Source: an uncultured Prevotellaceae bacterium (GTDB taxonomy: Bacteria > Bacteroidota > Bacteroidia > Bacteroidales > Bacteroidaceae). Taken from it: 64,000 bases of DNA. Positions 25,949-35,129 of this stretch are shown piece after piece (position 1 is the stretch's first letter; the number at the start of each line of letters is the position of its first letter). The DNA is taken from positions 1 to 64,000 of the forward strand of contig ONLY01000008.1 of the NCBI GenBank assembly GCA_900318775.1, read 5' to 3'. The position numbers and the translations under genes were made by a program. The notes under the pieces were generated by a model. The model saw only the letters and a program-made list of their open reading frames with translations. It had not been told where the DNA came from and made no database searches.

Positions 25949-26151
25949 GAAAGAATTGGCAGAAAATACGAAAACAGCGCACCAAAATTCATCTTCATGC
26001 CCCTTGGGACAAAACAATCACCATGATTTGATGCTCCAATGAATCCTGCATCGAAGCAACAGTTTACCCAGCAATGAACATTGGGCTTGCTTTGCAACAA
26101 ACATCGGGGTTACTCGATAACGGAGGCTAGTTTCACCCCATCAGGGAGTCG

Positions 26152-26320
26152 TTCATAACTTATGAATAAAATTTCCCAAGTTTAGAAAAATAATTCCCAA
26201 GTTTAGAAAAATAATTCCTAAGTTTAGAAAAATATTTCTCAAGTTTAAAAAAATTACTCGCAAGTCATGAAATAATTACTCGCAAGTCATGAATAATTGT
26301 TCATAAGTTATGAATAACGG
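26152..26320. repeat. 21-bp tandem array of eight palindromic units
   Basis: Eight units start at 26152, 26173, 26194, 26215, 26236, 26257, 26279 and 26300, so the period is 21 bases with a single 22. Consensus TTCccAAGTTtaGAA plus a six-base AT spacer. The first and last units are perfect 15-base odd palindromes (TTCATAA-C/G-TTATGAA); inner units drift gradually (TTCCCAAGTTTAGAA twice, then TTCCT, TTCTC, CTCGC forms) while keeping the central AAGT. A-tracts recur every two helical turns, so the segment should be intrinsically curved. The array ends 22 bases before the MATE -7 element. Confidence 0.9.
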
Positions 26321-26342
26321 GCTTCAGTTGAAAAAAAATCCG

Positions 26343-26350
26343 TAACTTTG
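26343..26350 (+). promoter_or_regulatory. -7 element of the MATE gene
   Basis: TAACTTTG, about 45 bases before the ATG. No TTTG at the usual distance; the expected -33 position falls at the edge of the tandem array. Confidence 0.6.
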
Positions 26351-26396
26351 CAGGCCGTTCCGGCGATGGACGGATGAAGAACATATATCAAACACT

Positions 26397-27815
26397 ATGC
26401 AACAGGACAACAAGACCAAAGAATTAGGAACAAAACCCATCGGCGAACTGCTGATGAAGTATGCCGTTCCGGCCGTGGTGGCCATGACGGCATCGTCACT
26501 ATACAATATCGTCGACCGCATCTTCATTGGGCGCATTCCCGATGTGGGCACGCTTTCGCTGGGCGGTCTGGCAGTCACTTTCCCCATCATGAACCTCAGC
26601 GCCGCTTTTGGCGCAATGGTGGGTGTGGGCAGCTCCACCCTCATCTCCATCAAGCTGGGACAGAAAGACTACTCAACAGCAGAACGCGTACTGGGCAACC
26701 TCGTGTCGCTCAATGTCATCATCGGCACCTTGGTGGGCGTGCTGGGCCTCATCTTTATCGACCCACTGCTGCTCTTTTTCGGAGCCTCCGAGAACACCCT
26801 TCTGTACGCCCACGACTACATGGCCATCATCCTATATGGCAACGTAGTCACCCACCTCTATCTAGGCCTTAACAGCGCCCTGCGAAGCACTGGCCATCCG
26901 CACGTAGCGATGTCGGCAACAATTGCCACCGTCATCATCAACGCCATCCTTGACCCGCTCTTCATTTTCACCTTCAATATGGGCATCAAGGGAGCGGCTT
27001 ATGCCACCGTGCTGGCACAGATTGTAGCCCTCATTTACGTGATAACTGTTTTGTCGAACAAGAAAGATTTAATACACTTACATGCAGGAATTTACGGTTT
27101 AAGAACACGTATTGTGAAAGGCATCATTACAATCGGGATGTCACCCTTTGCCATGCAACTGTGCGCCTGCCTGGTAGTCATCCTCATCAACAAAGGACTA
27201 ACGAAGCACGGAGGAGACACAGCCATTGCTGCATATGGCATTGTGAACGGTGTCACGTTCCTTGCGGTCATGGTGGTGCTGGGCATCTGCCAAGGCATGC
27301 AGCCCATCGCCGGATTCAACTTCGGAGCACAACAACCAGAGCGAGTGGACGAGGTGCTGCGAAAAGCTATCTGGCTGGCCACAGCCGTCATGATTCTGGA
27401 CTTTATTCTGTGCGTGTTCTTCCCCGAACTTTTGATAGGCATCTTCACAGACGACCCTGTCCTCTCAAAGCTGTCAGCTCGAGGCATGCGCATCGTCTGT
27501 ATCCTCTCCCCCATTGTAGGTTTCCAAATCGTAACGGGCAACTTCTTCCAAAGCATCGGCATGGCCAAACGGAGCATCTTCATGTCAGTAAGCCGCCAGC
27601 TGGTGTTCCTCGTTCCCTTCCTCTTGATATTCCCTGAAATTTGGGGAACAGATGGCGTATGGATCAGCATTACAGCCGCTGACGGCGTAGCTTCTATCAC
27701 GGCTGCTTTTCTCCTATGGCAATTCTATCACAGCAGAGAGAAGATTCATGCCCCGCGCACCCGCATGGCAAGCACCCTGAAACGCGTATTCTTTCACAAT
27801 AGAGTCACACCATGA
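26397..27815 (+). CDS. MATE family multidrug/toxin efflux transporter
   Basis: A 472-residue inner-membrane protein with twelve hydrophobic segments in two pseudo-symmetric halves. Seen: [25 protein letters not shown] (given here only as [18 protein letters not shown] at about residue 21), [13 protein letters not shown] between helices 4 and 5, [15 protein letters not shown] in the second half and [17 protein letters not shown]. These match the NorM/DinF-type MATE fold, which exports cationic drugs or metabolites using a sodium or proton gradient. The substrate is not readable. The 21-bp array lies directly upstream. TruA follows 46 bases later and may be cotranscribed. Confidence 0.92.
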   Translation: MQQDNKTKELGTKPIGELLMKYAVPAVVAMTASSLYNIVDRIFIGRIPDVGTLSLGGLAVTFPIMNLSAAFGAMVGVGSSTLISIKLGQKDYSTAERVLGNLVSLNVIIGTLVGVLGLIFIDPLLLFFGASENTLLYAHDYMAIILYGNVVTHLYLGLNSALRSTGHPHVAMSATIATVIINAILDPLFIFTFNMGIKGAAYATVLAQIVALIYVITVLSNKKDLIHLHAGIYGLRTRIVKGIITIGMSPFAMQLCACLVVILINKGLTKHGGDTAIAAYGIVNGVTFLAVMVVLGICQGMQPIAGFNFGAQQPERVDEVLRKAIWLATAVMILDFILCVFFPELLIGIFTDDPVLSKLSARGMRIVCILSPIVGFQIVTGNFFQSIGMAKRSIFMSVSRQLVFLVPFLLIFPEIWGTDGVWISITAADGVASITAAFLLWQFYHSREKIHAPRTRMASTLKRVFFHNRVTP

Positions 27816-27861
27816 AAGCAGACAGGTGACAATTGGTAATTCAGCAATCTTTCAAGCAACT

Positions 27862-28608
27862 ATGAGGTATTTCATCTATCTGTCTTATGACGGCGCACGC
27901 TATCACGGCTGGCAAATTCAGCCCAACGGGAGCAGCGTGCAGGAGGTGCTGGGCAAGGCACTCTCCACCTTGCTGCACGAATCTATCGAAGTGACAGGCG
28001 CAGGACGTACAGACGCAGGAGTGAACGCCTCTCTGATGGTGGCGCACTTTGACACGGAGCATACGGCAGACAATCAATTAGCCTATCGTCTGAACAAATT
28101 CCTGCCACAAGACATCGCCATCCACAAGATTGTGCCCGTGAAGCCAGAGGCCCATGCACGCTTCTCAGCCACCTCGCGCACCTATCATTATTATGTCATC
28201 ACGGCAAAGAGCCCCTTCGAACCATATGCCTACCGTTTTCCCCAACCTCTTGACTTCGACAAGATGAATGAAGCGGCAAAGGCACTATTTGACTATATTG
28301 ATTTCACATCCTTTTCAAAGCTCCACACCGACGTAAAGACAAACAACTGCCGCATCATGGCGGCCCAATGGGAGCAAGTCAGTCCCATCAAGTGGAAGTT
28401 CACCATCACGGCAGACCGTTTCCTCCGCAATATGGTGCGTGCAATCGTGGGCACCCTCCTTGACGTGGGACGAGGCGTGCTGACTTTGGAGCAGTTCCGT
28501 GAAATCATCGAGAAGAAAGACCGCTGCTCAGCAGGAATGTCAGTGCCCGGCAACGCTCTTTTCCTTGCAGACATCACATATCCCGAAGACCTTTTCGGAC
28601 AGAAATAG
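27862..28608 (+). CDS. truA: tRNA pseudouridine(38-40) synthase
   Basis: A 248-residue enzyme isomerising uridines in the anticodon stem-loop of many tRNAs. The start at 27862 gives the typical [18 protein letters not shown] beginning; an ATG 36 bases earlier adds an atypical tail. The catalytic Asp51 lies in [11 protein letters not shown]. Other TruA marks: [14 protein letters not shown] and [19 protein letters not shown]. Length is normal. Confidence 0.95.
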   Translation: MRYFIYLSYDGARYHGWQIQPNGSSVQEVLGKALSTLLHESIEVTGAGRTDAGVNASLMVAHFDTEHTADNQLAYRLNKFLPQDIAIHKIVPVKPEAHARFSATSRTYHYYVITAKSPFEPYAYRFPQPLDFDKMNEAAKALFDYIDFTSFSKLHTDVKTNNCRIMAAQWEQVSPIKWKFTITADRFLRNMVRAIVGTLLDVGRGVLTLEQFREIIEKKDRCSAGMSVPGNALFLADITYPEDLFGQK

Positions 28609-28624
28609 GATTGGAATATGTAAT

Positions 28625-28647
28625 ATGGTCGTTTCAAAGTAGACCAT
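28625..28647 (+). terminator. weak hairpin after truA
   Basis: A six-base core stem (ATGGTC with GACCAT) and a TATTG tail, 17 bases after the truA stop. Short, so only a possible terminator. Confidence 0.35.
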
Positions 28648-28703
28648 TATTGTATACCGTAAGCATAAAAAGCCATTCTATAGACATTTTTTGAGCAAAA
28701 TGG

Positions 28704-28734
28704 TTGGAGCTTGCCGCTCTTTTCAGTAACTTTG
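28704..28734 (+). promoter_or_regulatory. promoter of the TfoX-like gene
   Basis: TTG (28704-28706), 20 bases, TAACTTTG (28727-28734): a good consensus match. The leader is about 95 bases. Confidence 0.75.
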
Positions 28735-28830
28735 CAACAGTAAAAGCGAAATGAATTCACGAAAAGACGGGCAAAAGGGGAATGATATCCAATTTTAAAC
28801 CGGCAGAGGTCTTTTGTTCATAACAAAGAT

Positions 28831-29151
28831 ATGGCAAGCACACAAGACTATGCACAGTACATCGCCGACCAATGCGCTGATGCAGGAAACATCACGCTCA
28901 AGCGGATGTTTGGCGAGTATGGAATTTACTGCGGCGGCAAGATTTTTGGTCTCATCTGCGATGACCACTTCTACATCAAGCCGACCGAGGCAGGACGAGC
29001 CTTGCTGCGCACACTTGACCTCCGCCCACCCTACCCAGGGGCAAAGGATTATTTCCACATTGCAGAGATTGATGACCACAACTATCTCTCAGAGCTAGTC
29101 CGTACAAGCTGTAAGGAACTGCCGATGCAGAAGCAGAGGAAAAAGAAGTAG
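28831..29151 (+). CDS. TfoX N-terminal domain protein
   Basis: A 106-residue protein corresponding to the TfoX/Sxy N-terminal domain alone: ITLKRMFGEYGIYCGGKIFGLI is typical (RMFGEYG followed by a short beta-rich core and F-Y-I-K-P). The C-terminal TfoX domain, present in competence regulators of Gammaproteobacteria, is missing, so a competence role should not be assumed. The C-terminus is basic (QKQRKKK). Stand-alone members are widespread and uncharacterised. Confidence 0.8.
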   Translation: MASTQDYAQYIADQCADAGNITLKRMFGEYGIYCGGKIFGLICDDHFYIKPTEAGRALLRTLDLRPPYPGAKDYFHIAEIDDHNYLSELVRTSCKELPMQKQRKKK

Positions 29152-29236
29152 ACAGCACACGAATCACATCGCACCGCAAGCGGTATTTGCAAATCAAACG
29201 AGTTATTCACAAACGAAATATCTGTAAACAAAGCAT

Positions 29237-30157
29237 ATGTGGCTTATATTAGCATTCCTGTCAGCCTTCCTTTTAGGTTTCTACGATGTCTTTAAAAAGA
29301 AATCGTTGAAAGAGAATGCAGTTATCCCCGTATTGCTGCTGAACACTTTGTTCTCATCGCTGATATTCCTGCCGTTCATCATCCTGTCGGCACAGGGACA
29401 CATCAACGAAGACAGTCTTTTTTACACACATCAATATGGTTGGGCAGAGCACAAGTACATCTTGCTGAAGTCATGCATCGTGCTGGCCAGCTGGCTATTT
29501 GCATATTTCGGGCTGAAGCACCTGCCCATCACCATCGTTGGCCCCATCAATGCCACACGCCCCGTGATGGTGCTGATTGGCGCGCTGACGTTCTTCTCGG
29601 AAAGACTGAACCTATGGCAATGGATGGGTGTCATTGTAGCCATGACCGGTCTTTATATGCTCTCGCGCTCCAGCAAAAAGGAGGGCATCGACTTCAAACA
29701 CAACAAATGGATTATATTCGTGGTGCTGGCCAATGTACTGGGCGCTATCAGCGGATTGTACGACAAGTTCCTTATGGCATCGCCTGAAAATGGCGGTGTA
29801 GGGCTGGACAAGCTCGCTGTACAGTCGTGGTATAACATTTACCAGTTCTTCATGATGCTCACGATGCTCTTCCTGCTGTGGTGGCCCACTCACAAGAAAA
29901 CCACCCCGTTCCGCTGGGACTGGTGCATCATCCCTATCAGCGTATTCCTCTCTGCTGCCGACTTCGCTTACTTCTATGCGCTGGGACTAGACGGGGCCAT
30001 GATTTCCATCGTCTCGATGGTGCGACGAGGCTCTGTCGTGGTCAGCTTCCTCTTTGGAGCGATGGCATTCCACGAAAAGAACCTCAAGTCGAAGGTCATT
30101 GACTTACTACTCGTGCTGCTCTCAATGCTGTTCCTCTTCATCGGAAGCCAACACTAA
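29237..30157 (+). CDS. EamA/DMT family transporter
   Basis: A 306-residue inner-membrane protein with about ten hydrophobic segments in two EamA repeats: first half with LGFYDVFKKKSLKENAVIPVLL and ITIVGPINATRPVMVLIGAL, second with LGAISGLYDKFLM and ISIVSMVRRGSVVVSFLFGA. Proteins of this superfamily export or import amino acids, nucleosides or other metabolites. No substrate clue is available; it lies between the TfoX-like gene and the glycosyltransferase cluster, without its own visible TAnnTTTG promoter. Confidence 0.87.
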   Translation: MWLILAFLSAFLLGFYDVFKKKSLKENAVIPVLLLNTLFSSLIFLPFIILSAQGHINEDSLFYTHQYGWAEHKYILLKSCIVLASWLFAYFGLKHLPITIVGPINATRPVMVLIGALTFFSERLNLWQWMGVIVAMTGLYMLSRSSKKEGIDFKHNKWIIFVVLANVLGAISGLYDKFLMASPENGGVGLDKLAVQSWYNIYQFFMMLTMLFLLWWPTHKKTTPFRWDWCIIPISVFLSAADFAYFYALGLDGAMISIVSMVRRGSVVVSFLFGAMAFHEKNLKSKVIDLLLVLLSMLFLFIGSQH

Positions 30158-30248
30158 ACTAAGGCATAAAGAAAAAGCCACAATTCACTAACTGCTCAGA
30201 TACACCACTAACAATCCTTTTGCTAAACATTAAAAACTACGAACTCAA

Positions 30249-31322
30249 ATGAAATTATCTGTCATTGTTCCTGTCTATAACGTAGAACGTTTTCTACCAA
30301 GATGCCTCGATTCGCTCTTGCGCCAAGGTCTAAATACAGATGACTATGAGGTGATTTGTGTGAACGATGGTTCACTGGATAATTCTGCACAAATCTTGGC
30401 GGAATACGAGCAGAAGCATCCAGAGATCATACGCGTCATCACACAAGAGAACAAAGGTTTGGGAGGTGCGCGCAACACTGGCACAGCACAAGCCAAAGGC
30501 GAATACATTGTCTATCTAGACAGCGATGACTACGTAGTGGACGAGGGCTATGCCCAACTATTAAATACAATAGAAACAGAACAAGCCCAAACACCGGGAA
30601 GCAAATTGCCGGACATCGTATACTTTCACTCAACCAACGTGGTGACCGATGGCATCGAGCGAGCGAAATCAGAAGCACCTAAGCAACCCATTTCGGTAAT
30701 TGGGCGAGACAACATAAAAAGATGGCGCTCACACATCTTGGGTTATGCTTGGAACAAGTTTTATCGCCGCGCATTCCTCGAAGAACACAACTGCCGCTTC
30801 AAAGACGGCATCTGCGAGGACGAATTGTTCAACTACGAATTATTCCTCCACGCGCCACACTTTCTCGTAACCGATGCCAATATCTACCGCTACGAACAAA
30901 ACAATCCCAAGTCTATCCTACATACCAATGACCACAGCAGACAACGCAAACAGATGACGGACCTTGAAAACGTCATTGGCATCATGAACGGATACCTGAT
31001 AGCACATAGCAATGATGATTTCGCAATGGGAGTGAAGCAGTCAAACTGCCGCCTTCTCAAAACCTACCACAAAAAAACTTATAAGGCTCACCTTTCCCAT
31101 TCCGAGTGGCGTAACCACATGAAGAAACTACGCGAGTACCCTTATTGCAAGATGGGCACAGAGGGATCTGCCATGGGGAAACTAGTCGCTGTCCTCAACA
31201 ATCATTCGCTTAATTCTTACGGAATGTACGTATTCGTAAGCTTCTTCTACGAAAGGCTCTTTGAACGTTTTGTTCGCTCACATTTCATCACGAAAACCAA
31301 CACTAGTTATCTCCTATCGTAA
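30249..31322 (+). CDS. glycosyltransferase family 2 (first sister copy)
   Basis: A 357-residue GT-A enzyme. Starts MKLSVIVPVYNVERFL; nucleotide-sugar region VICVNDGSLDNSAQIL; then GGARNTGTAQAKGEYIVYLDSDD, in which DSDD is the metal-binding DxD equivalent. It probably adds one sugar to a lipid-linked glycan at the inner face of the membrane. The first 105 residues closely match the next gene (31454), while the remaining 250 differ strongly, suggesting duplication with acceptor-domain divergence. Donor and acceptor are unknown. Confidence 0.9.
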   Translation: MKLSVIVPVYNVERFLPRCLDSLLRQGLNTDDYEVICVNDGSLDNSAQILAEYEQKHPEIIRVITQENKGLGGARNTGTAQAKGEYIVYLDSDDYVVDEGYAQLLNTIETEQAQTPGSKLPDIVYFHSTNVVTDGIERAKSEAPKQPISVIGRDNIKRWRSHILGYAWNKFYRRAFLEEHNCRFKDGICEDELFNYELFLHAPHFLVTDANIYRYEQNNPKSILHTNDHSRQRKQMTDLENVIGIMNGYLIAHSNDDFAMGVKQSNCRLLKTYHKKTYKAHLSHSEWRNHMKKLREYPYCKMGTEGSAMGKLVAVLNNHSLNSYGMYVFVSFFYERLFERFVRSHFITKTNTSYLLS

Positions 31323-31379
31323 AGAAAATGATATTTCCAGGAATATTTTAGGCATTTTGTACGATAAACTAGCCTTTTA

Positions 31380-31411
31380 TTTGTACATTCATCTAAAATG
31401 GTTTACCTTTA
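31380..31411 (+). promoter_or_regulatory. promoter candidate for the second GT2
   Basis: TTTG (31380-31383), 20 bases, then TACCTTTA (31404-31411), one base off TAnnTTTG. The leader is about 40 bases. Confidence 0.5.
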
Positions 31412-31453
31412 CAATTCGAAACTTTTTACCCGAATTCTAATTAATACCTATAG

Positions 31454-32488
31454 ATGAAACTATCCGTAATAGTTCCCGTATACAACGTGGAGCGATTCCT
31501 TCAACGATGCCTTGATTCGCTCCTACGGCAAGGATTGAGTGCAGATGAATATGAAGTGATTTGCGTAAACGACGGTTCACCGGATAACTGCGCACAAATC
31601 TTGACTGAATATGAAGAAAAGCACCCTGACATCTTCCGCGTCATCACACAGGAGAATCAGGGGCTTGGTGGCGCCCGCAACACAGGTACAGCTCTGGCCA
31701 AAGGCGAGTATGTGACTTATCTGGACAGCGATGACTTTATCATCGACAACGCCTATTCATACCTGCTGGAGCATTTCTGCAAAGACAAGCCCGATGTACT
31801 GTGTTATGGACACATGCACATCTACACAGATGGAATGGCGCTACAAAGAGGAGACACGCACCCCGATGGAGAAGTCATCTTTGATGGTGACGGAGTGGAT
31901 GCATACAATCAAAATCCACTTCCGTTTGTGTGGTCCAAGTTTTACAAAAGAGCATTTCTGGAACAATACAACATCCAGTCGCACATCGTATCCTGCCAGG
32001 ACGAGATATTCAACTTTGATGTATTCCGCCATCATCCCCACACACGCATCGTTAGCAGTAATGTCTGTCGCTACGAGCTAGGCAATGAGAATTCCATTCA
32101 GCGCACCACAAATAAACAGAAAGCGATGAGAACAATGGATGATATGTTTGACAACATCGAATATGTAAGCAGCTACATTACAAGCGACACATGGACGATG
32201 AAACCTGCCGCCATACGTGATATCAATAATTTCTTGACTACATACCACAAGAAACTGTCAATGGTGCTTCTATCATGGAATGAATGGAACCACTACCATC
32301 AAAAACAGAAAGCCTTACCCTATCATTTAGAATTGGACGGAGATGCTTCACTTGCAGAGAAGATGGTTTTGGGGGCAAAAAGGATGGCTGGCTGTTGTTA
32401 TCCATTTCACATTATACTTAGTTTCACGCGCAACATTCTTTTCATGAAGTGTATACGGCCTGCATTCATTAGAAAGACTAAGGCGTAA
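31454..32488 (+). CDS. glycosyltransferase family 2 (second sister copy)
   Basis: A 344-residue GT2 enzyme with MKLSVIVPVYNVERFLQR, VICVNDGSPDNCAQIL, GGARNTGTALAKGEYVTYL and DSDD. It is the tandem sister of the gene at 30249 (N-terminal third almost identical, rest divergent). The C-terminal region has QDEIFNFDVF, equivalent to CEDELFNYELF of the sister, likely near the catalytic base. It is followed after 22 bases by a GT4 gene. Part of a surface polysaccharide set; specificity unknown. Confidence 0.9.
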   Translation: MKLSVIVPVYNVERFLQRCLDSLLRQGLSADEYEVICVNDGSPDNCAQILTEYEEKHPDIFRVITQENQGLGGARNTGTALAKGEYVTYLDSDDFIIDNAYSYLLEHFCKDKPDVLCYGHMHIYTDGMALQRGDTHPDGEVIFDGDGVDAYNQNPLPFVWSKFYKRAFLEQYNIQSHIVSCQDEIFNFDVFRHHPHTRIVSSNVCRYELGNENSIQRTTNKQKAMRTMDDMFDNIEYVSSYITSDTWTMKPAAIRDINNFLTTYHKKLSMVLLSWNEWNHYHQKQKALPYHLELDGDASLAEKMVLGAKRMAGCCYPFHIILSFTRNILFMKCIRPAFIRKTKA

Positions 32489-32510
32489 ATCAACAAAACA
32501 CAACACACAA

Positions 32511-33671
32511 ATGAAAATAGTTTATTGCATAGACGCGGCATACAACCTGTCGGGGACCGACATTGTTTCTATCACGAAAGCTAACGCTTTAGCTACCATT
32601 CCCGGCAATAAAGTGTGGATAGTCAGCGCAGGCAACCCACGTTCATTGCTAAAACGTCTCAAACAGGTATCCGTAACCGATTTGAATGTACGCTACTACC
32701 AGCACGACGACGAGGGACTTATCGCATCCATCATCGACCTCCTGAAAACGAAGCGAATACATAAAAAGAGACTAGAAAACTTTCTGGAAAACATTCAACC
32801 CGATGTAGTCATATCTTCGGGGGTATTGACGAAAACGTTTTTACCCACATTAAAGATTTCCTCAAATCCAGTCTTCATCCGCGAACTGCACACAGACCGC
32901 CATTACAACAGAGACTCAGCCAAAGGAATCATCAAGAAGTGTATCGCATTAATAGGAGAACTTTATGATTTCCATTGGAAGATCCACGCCTACGACAAAG
33001 TGGTGGTACTAACCGAAAAAGAGAATTCCGGTTCTTGGAAAAACTGGAAGAAGTTGGCAGTAATACCCAATCCCATCACACATTGGACAGGAGCCCTAAG
33101 CCAATGCGAGGAGAAAGTGGCTATCACCGCTGGGCGGTTGGCACCTATGAAGAATTTTACGGGGCTTATCAATATTTGGTCTAAAGTAGCAAAACGTCAT
33201 CCAGACTGGATGCTGCAGATATGGGGCACTGGCGATATGCAACTTACGCTCGAAAAACAAATCAAGCAATTGGGGCTTGAGAAGCATGTTTGTCTGATGG
33301 GCTATACTGATAAGATAGGCGAAAAAATGAGCCAAGCATCATTGATGGTACTGACTTCTCGCTCGGAGAGCTTCTCCCTCGTCACGCTTGAGGCAATGTC
33401 AGCGGGCATTCCCACGATTGTGTACAACTGCCCCGGTGGCATCAGCCAATTGGTGAAGGATGGAGAAACGGGATACTTGGTGCCTCTAGACAATGAGGAC
33501 ATCTTTGTAGAGCGTGTCTGCCAACTGATTGAAGACAATGAATTAAGAAGGAAAATGGGGATGGTTAGCGCGAAAGAATCTGAACAATACAACATCGAAA
33601 ACATTATTTCCCGATGGATGTCGCTTTTCGAAGAGTTACTCCTCAGAAAAAGGAAAAACCAAACTGATTAG
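32511..33671 (+). CDS. glycosyltransferase family 4
   Basis: A 386-residue GT-B enzyme. The N-terminal Rossmann-like domain (MKIVYCIDAAYNLSGTDI) has poorly conserved acceptor loops. The C-terminal donor domain has AGRLAPMKNFTGLINIWSKV, WGTGDMQLTLEKQI, and the E-x7-E region SRSESFSLVTLEAMSAGIPT, typical of GT4 retaining enzymes using nucleotide sugars. It follows the second GT2 by 22 bases, and probably acts in the same glycan. It converges with the PAP2 gene across 41 bases in which no terminator is visible. Confidence 0.9.
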   Translation: MKIVYCIDAAYNLSGTDIVSITKANALATIPGNKVWIVSAGNPRSLLKRLKQVSVTDLNVRYYQHDDEGLIASIIDLLKTKRIHKKRLENFLENIQPDVVISSGVLTKTFLPTLKISSNPVFIRELHTDRHYNRDSAKGIIKKCIALIGELYDFHWKIHAYDKVVVLTEKENSGSWKNWKKLAVIPNPITHWTGALSQCEEKVAITAGRLAPMKNFTGLINIWSKVAKRHPDWMLQIWGTGDMQLTLEKQIKQLGLEKHVCLMGYTDKIGEKMSQASLMVLTSRSESFSLVTLEAMSAGIPTIVYNCPGGISQLVKDGETGYLVPLDNEDIFVERVCQLIEDNELRRKMGMVSAKESEQYNIENIISRWMSLFEELLLRKRKNQTD

Positions 33672-33712
33672 AATCATAGAATTCCCAACCTGGCACCAAA
33701 GAGCCGAAGAAC

Positions 33713-35053
33713 CTAAAATAGTATTTTCCATGTAGAAGAGATACTGTATCGGTTCTGCATATAGCGGGAAAAAGTATGGTAATAGTCAGCGATGATACCC
33801 CAGGCGTAGTTGTCGGTATCAAGACATTCGTATGTAACGCCTATGCCACATTCAAACTTCGTCTCATTGGGAATCGTATATGACTTCACATGATCGGTCA
33901 AGGTGAGGCCATCCATAACGCGTGTACCCGCAAAGACACGAGTGCCGATTCGTATGCCAGGGAAAATCGGCGCACTAAACTTTGTACCTGCATCGAAATG
34001 GTAAAGGTTCAGGTTATCACCTGTAAAAAGACGCTCTTGACCATATACCTTCATTTGAGCATCCACGGCACGCGCCATAAGTTCTATAGAGAAATACGGA
34101 GAAGTGTGCAACGAGAGGTCGGCACCTACAGCAATGGCGGCACCAGTCTTTAGGGTTGCATCATCAAAATACACTTTACGATTTCCTATTTCTGTACCGG
34201 CGACAAACGAGAAACCTGTTGGCATCGCATTAAATTTCATCAAGCGCACCACATCCTTAAAACGCACCTCGGGCTTATTAACACCACTCATACCGAAAAT
34301 TTTGTCGGTCAAAAAATAGGCCAAGTTCGTGCTTACGGTGCCTATACCTGCCCCCATGTAAAGATCATTCATCCAATGCTTGTTATGACGAATGCGCAAT
34401 AGTTGTGTCGTTGTTGCAGCAGTATAGCCACCAACACTTATCCAAGGCGAAACATGGCCATATTCCCGATGCAACACAGTAGCTGCCACAAATGCAAAGC
34501 TGGCATGCCCCGAAGGGAATGATTGGTCATTGCTCAAATCTGGACGTGTTTCACTTACCGTATTTTTCAGCAGTTCGGAGGTTCCAAACGAAATGCCTAA
34601 TGCCATCGCATTGGCTGTCAACATACGCTCCAGTTTCGAACGGCTTTTCACGCCCACCGCTTTCATCAACCACGTTGCCACTAAAGGCGCACCTGCAACT
34701 CCATAATCAGTCCAATTACACTTGTCGCCTTTGGATTCAAACCGTGCAGGGTGTGTGATGAATCCATGATCAGTCCATGTAAGGAGCAAACCTCGTGCCA
34801 ACGGTAATGCTCCATCAATACTCATAGACATTTCCTTCTTCAACAGCTTACTTTCATGCTGACGGATGACCTGCTCCACTTGACGCTGACGCTTCACCTG
34901 TTCATATGCCTGCATAACAGAATCTATCTGGGAAAAATAAGTAGAATCCAAGGAACTCCTCTCCTCACCAACAGGCATAGAATCAGCATACTGAGCGAAG
35001 GCAAATGCCAACGAACAGGCCCAATATAACACAGAGCAGAAAATACGCAGCAT
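33713..35053 (-). CDS. PAP2 family phosphatase with C-terminal beta-rich domain
   Basis: From the ATG at 35053 the product has 446 residues and a good signal peptide (IFCSVLYWACSLAFAFAQ); the ATG at 35074 lies in the hairpin of the fba terminator and is rejected. The three PAP2 motifs are present: KNTVSETRP, SFPSGHASF and RIRHNKHWMND. Such enzymes remove phosphate from undecaprenyl pyrophosphate, lipid A or phosphatidate on the outer side of the membrane. The last 180 residues alternate short beta-like segments and end in Phe, like an outer-membrane barrel, so it may be an outer-membrane phosphatase of the LpxE/PgpB-barrel fusion type; this is inference. Confidence 0.85.
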   Translation of the reverse strand: MLRIFCSVLYWACSLAFAFAQYADSMPVGEERSSLDSTYFSQIDSVMQAYEQVKRQRQVEQVIRQHESKLLKKEMSMSIDGALPLARGLLLTWTDHGFITHPARFESKGDKCNWTDYGVAGAPLVATWLMKAVGVKSRSKLERMLTANAMALGISFGTSELLKNTVSETRPDLSNDQSFPSGHASFAFVAATVLHREYGHVSPWISVGGYTAATTTQLLRIRHNKHWMNDLYMGAGIGTVSTNLAYFLTDKIFGMSGVNKPEVRFKDVVRLMKFNAMPTGFSFVAGTEIGNRKVYFDDATLKTGAAIAVGADLSLHTSPYFSIELMARAVDAQMKVYGQERLFTGDNLNLYHFDAGTKFSAPIFPGIRIGTRVFAGTRVMDGLTLTDHVKSYTIPNETKFECGIGVTYECLDTDNYAWGIIADYYHTFSRYMQNRYSISSTWKILF

Positions 35054-35056
35054 ATC

Positions 35057-35101
35057 AAAAAAATGGCGCAGCAACAGGACGTAAAAGGCCTATTGCTGCG
35101 C
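35057..35101 (-). terminator. terminator after fba, abutting the PAP2 start
   Basis: Nine-bp GC-rich stem (35066-35074 with 35093-35101) followed on the minus strand by seven T (35063-35057). The T run ends three bases before the PAP2 start codon, so terminator and PAP2 leader overlap. Confidence 0.8.
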
Positions 35102-35129
35102 ATATTAATATCAGTTCAAAATCATGAAA

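Larger units (their letters stand above)
25869..26396. other. 528-base divergent intergenic region with promoters and tandem array
   Basis: From left to right: the preA-like promoter (25920-25948, minus), about 200 bases with no feature, the 21-bp tandem array (26152-26320) and the MATE gene -7 element (26343-26350). A minus-strand frame at 25852-26100 lies mostly upstream of the preA promoter and is not called. Confidence 0.7.

Noticed and set aside
25852..26100. 82-codon minus-strand frame upstream of the preA-like gene
   Set aside because: It lies mostly upstream of the preA promoter, overlaps the preA start, and shows only one chance hydrophobic stretch.
26152..26320. CRISPR array interpretation of the tandem repeats (this and the other two arrays)
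   Set aside because: Units of 21-24 bases are contiguous, degenerate and without unique spacers, and no cas gene is in the window.
28831..29151. Competence regulator (full TfoX) annotation
   Set aside because: Only the N-terminal domain is present; the DNA-uptake role is known for two-domain proteins of other phyla.
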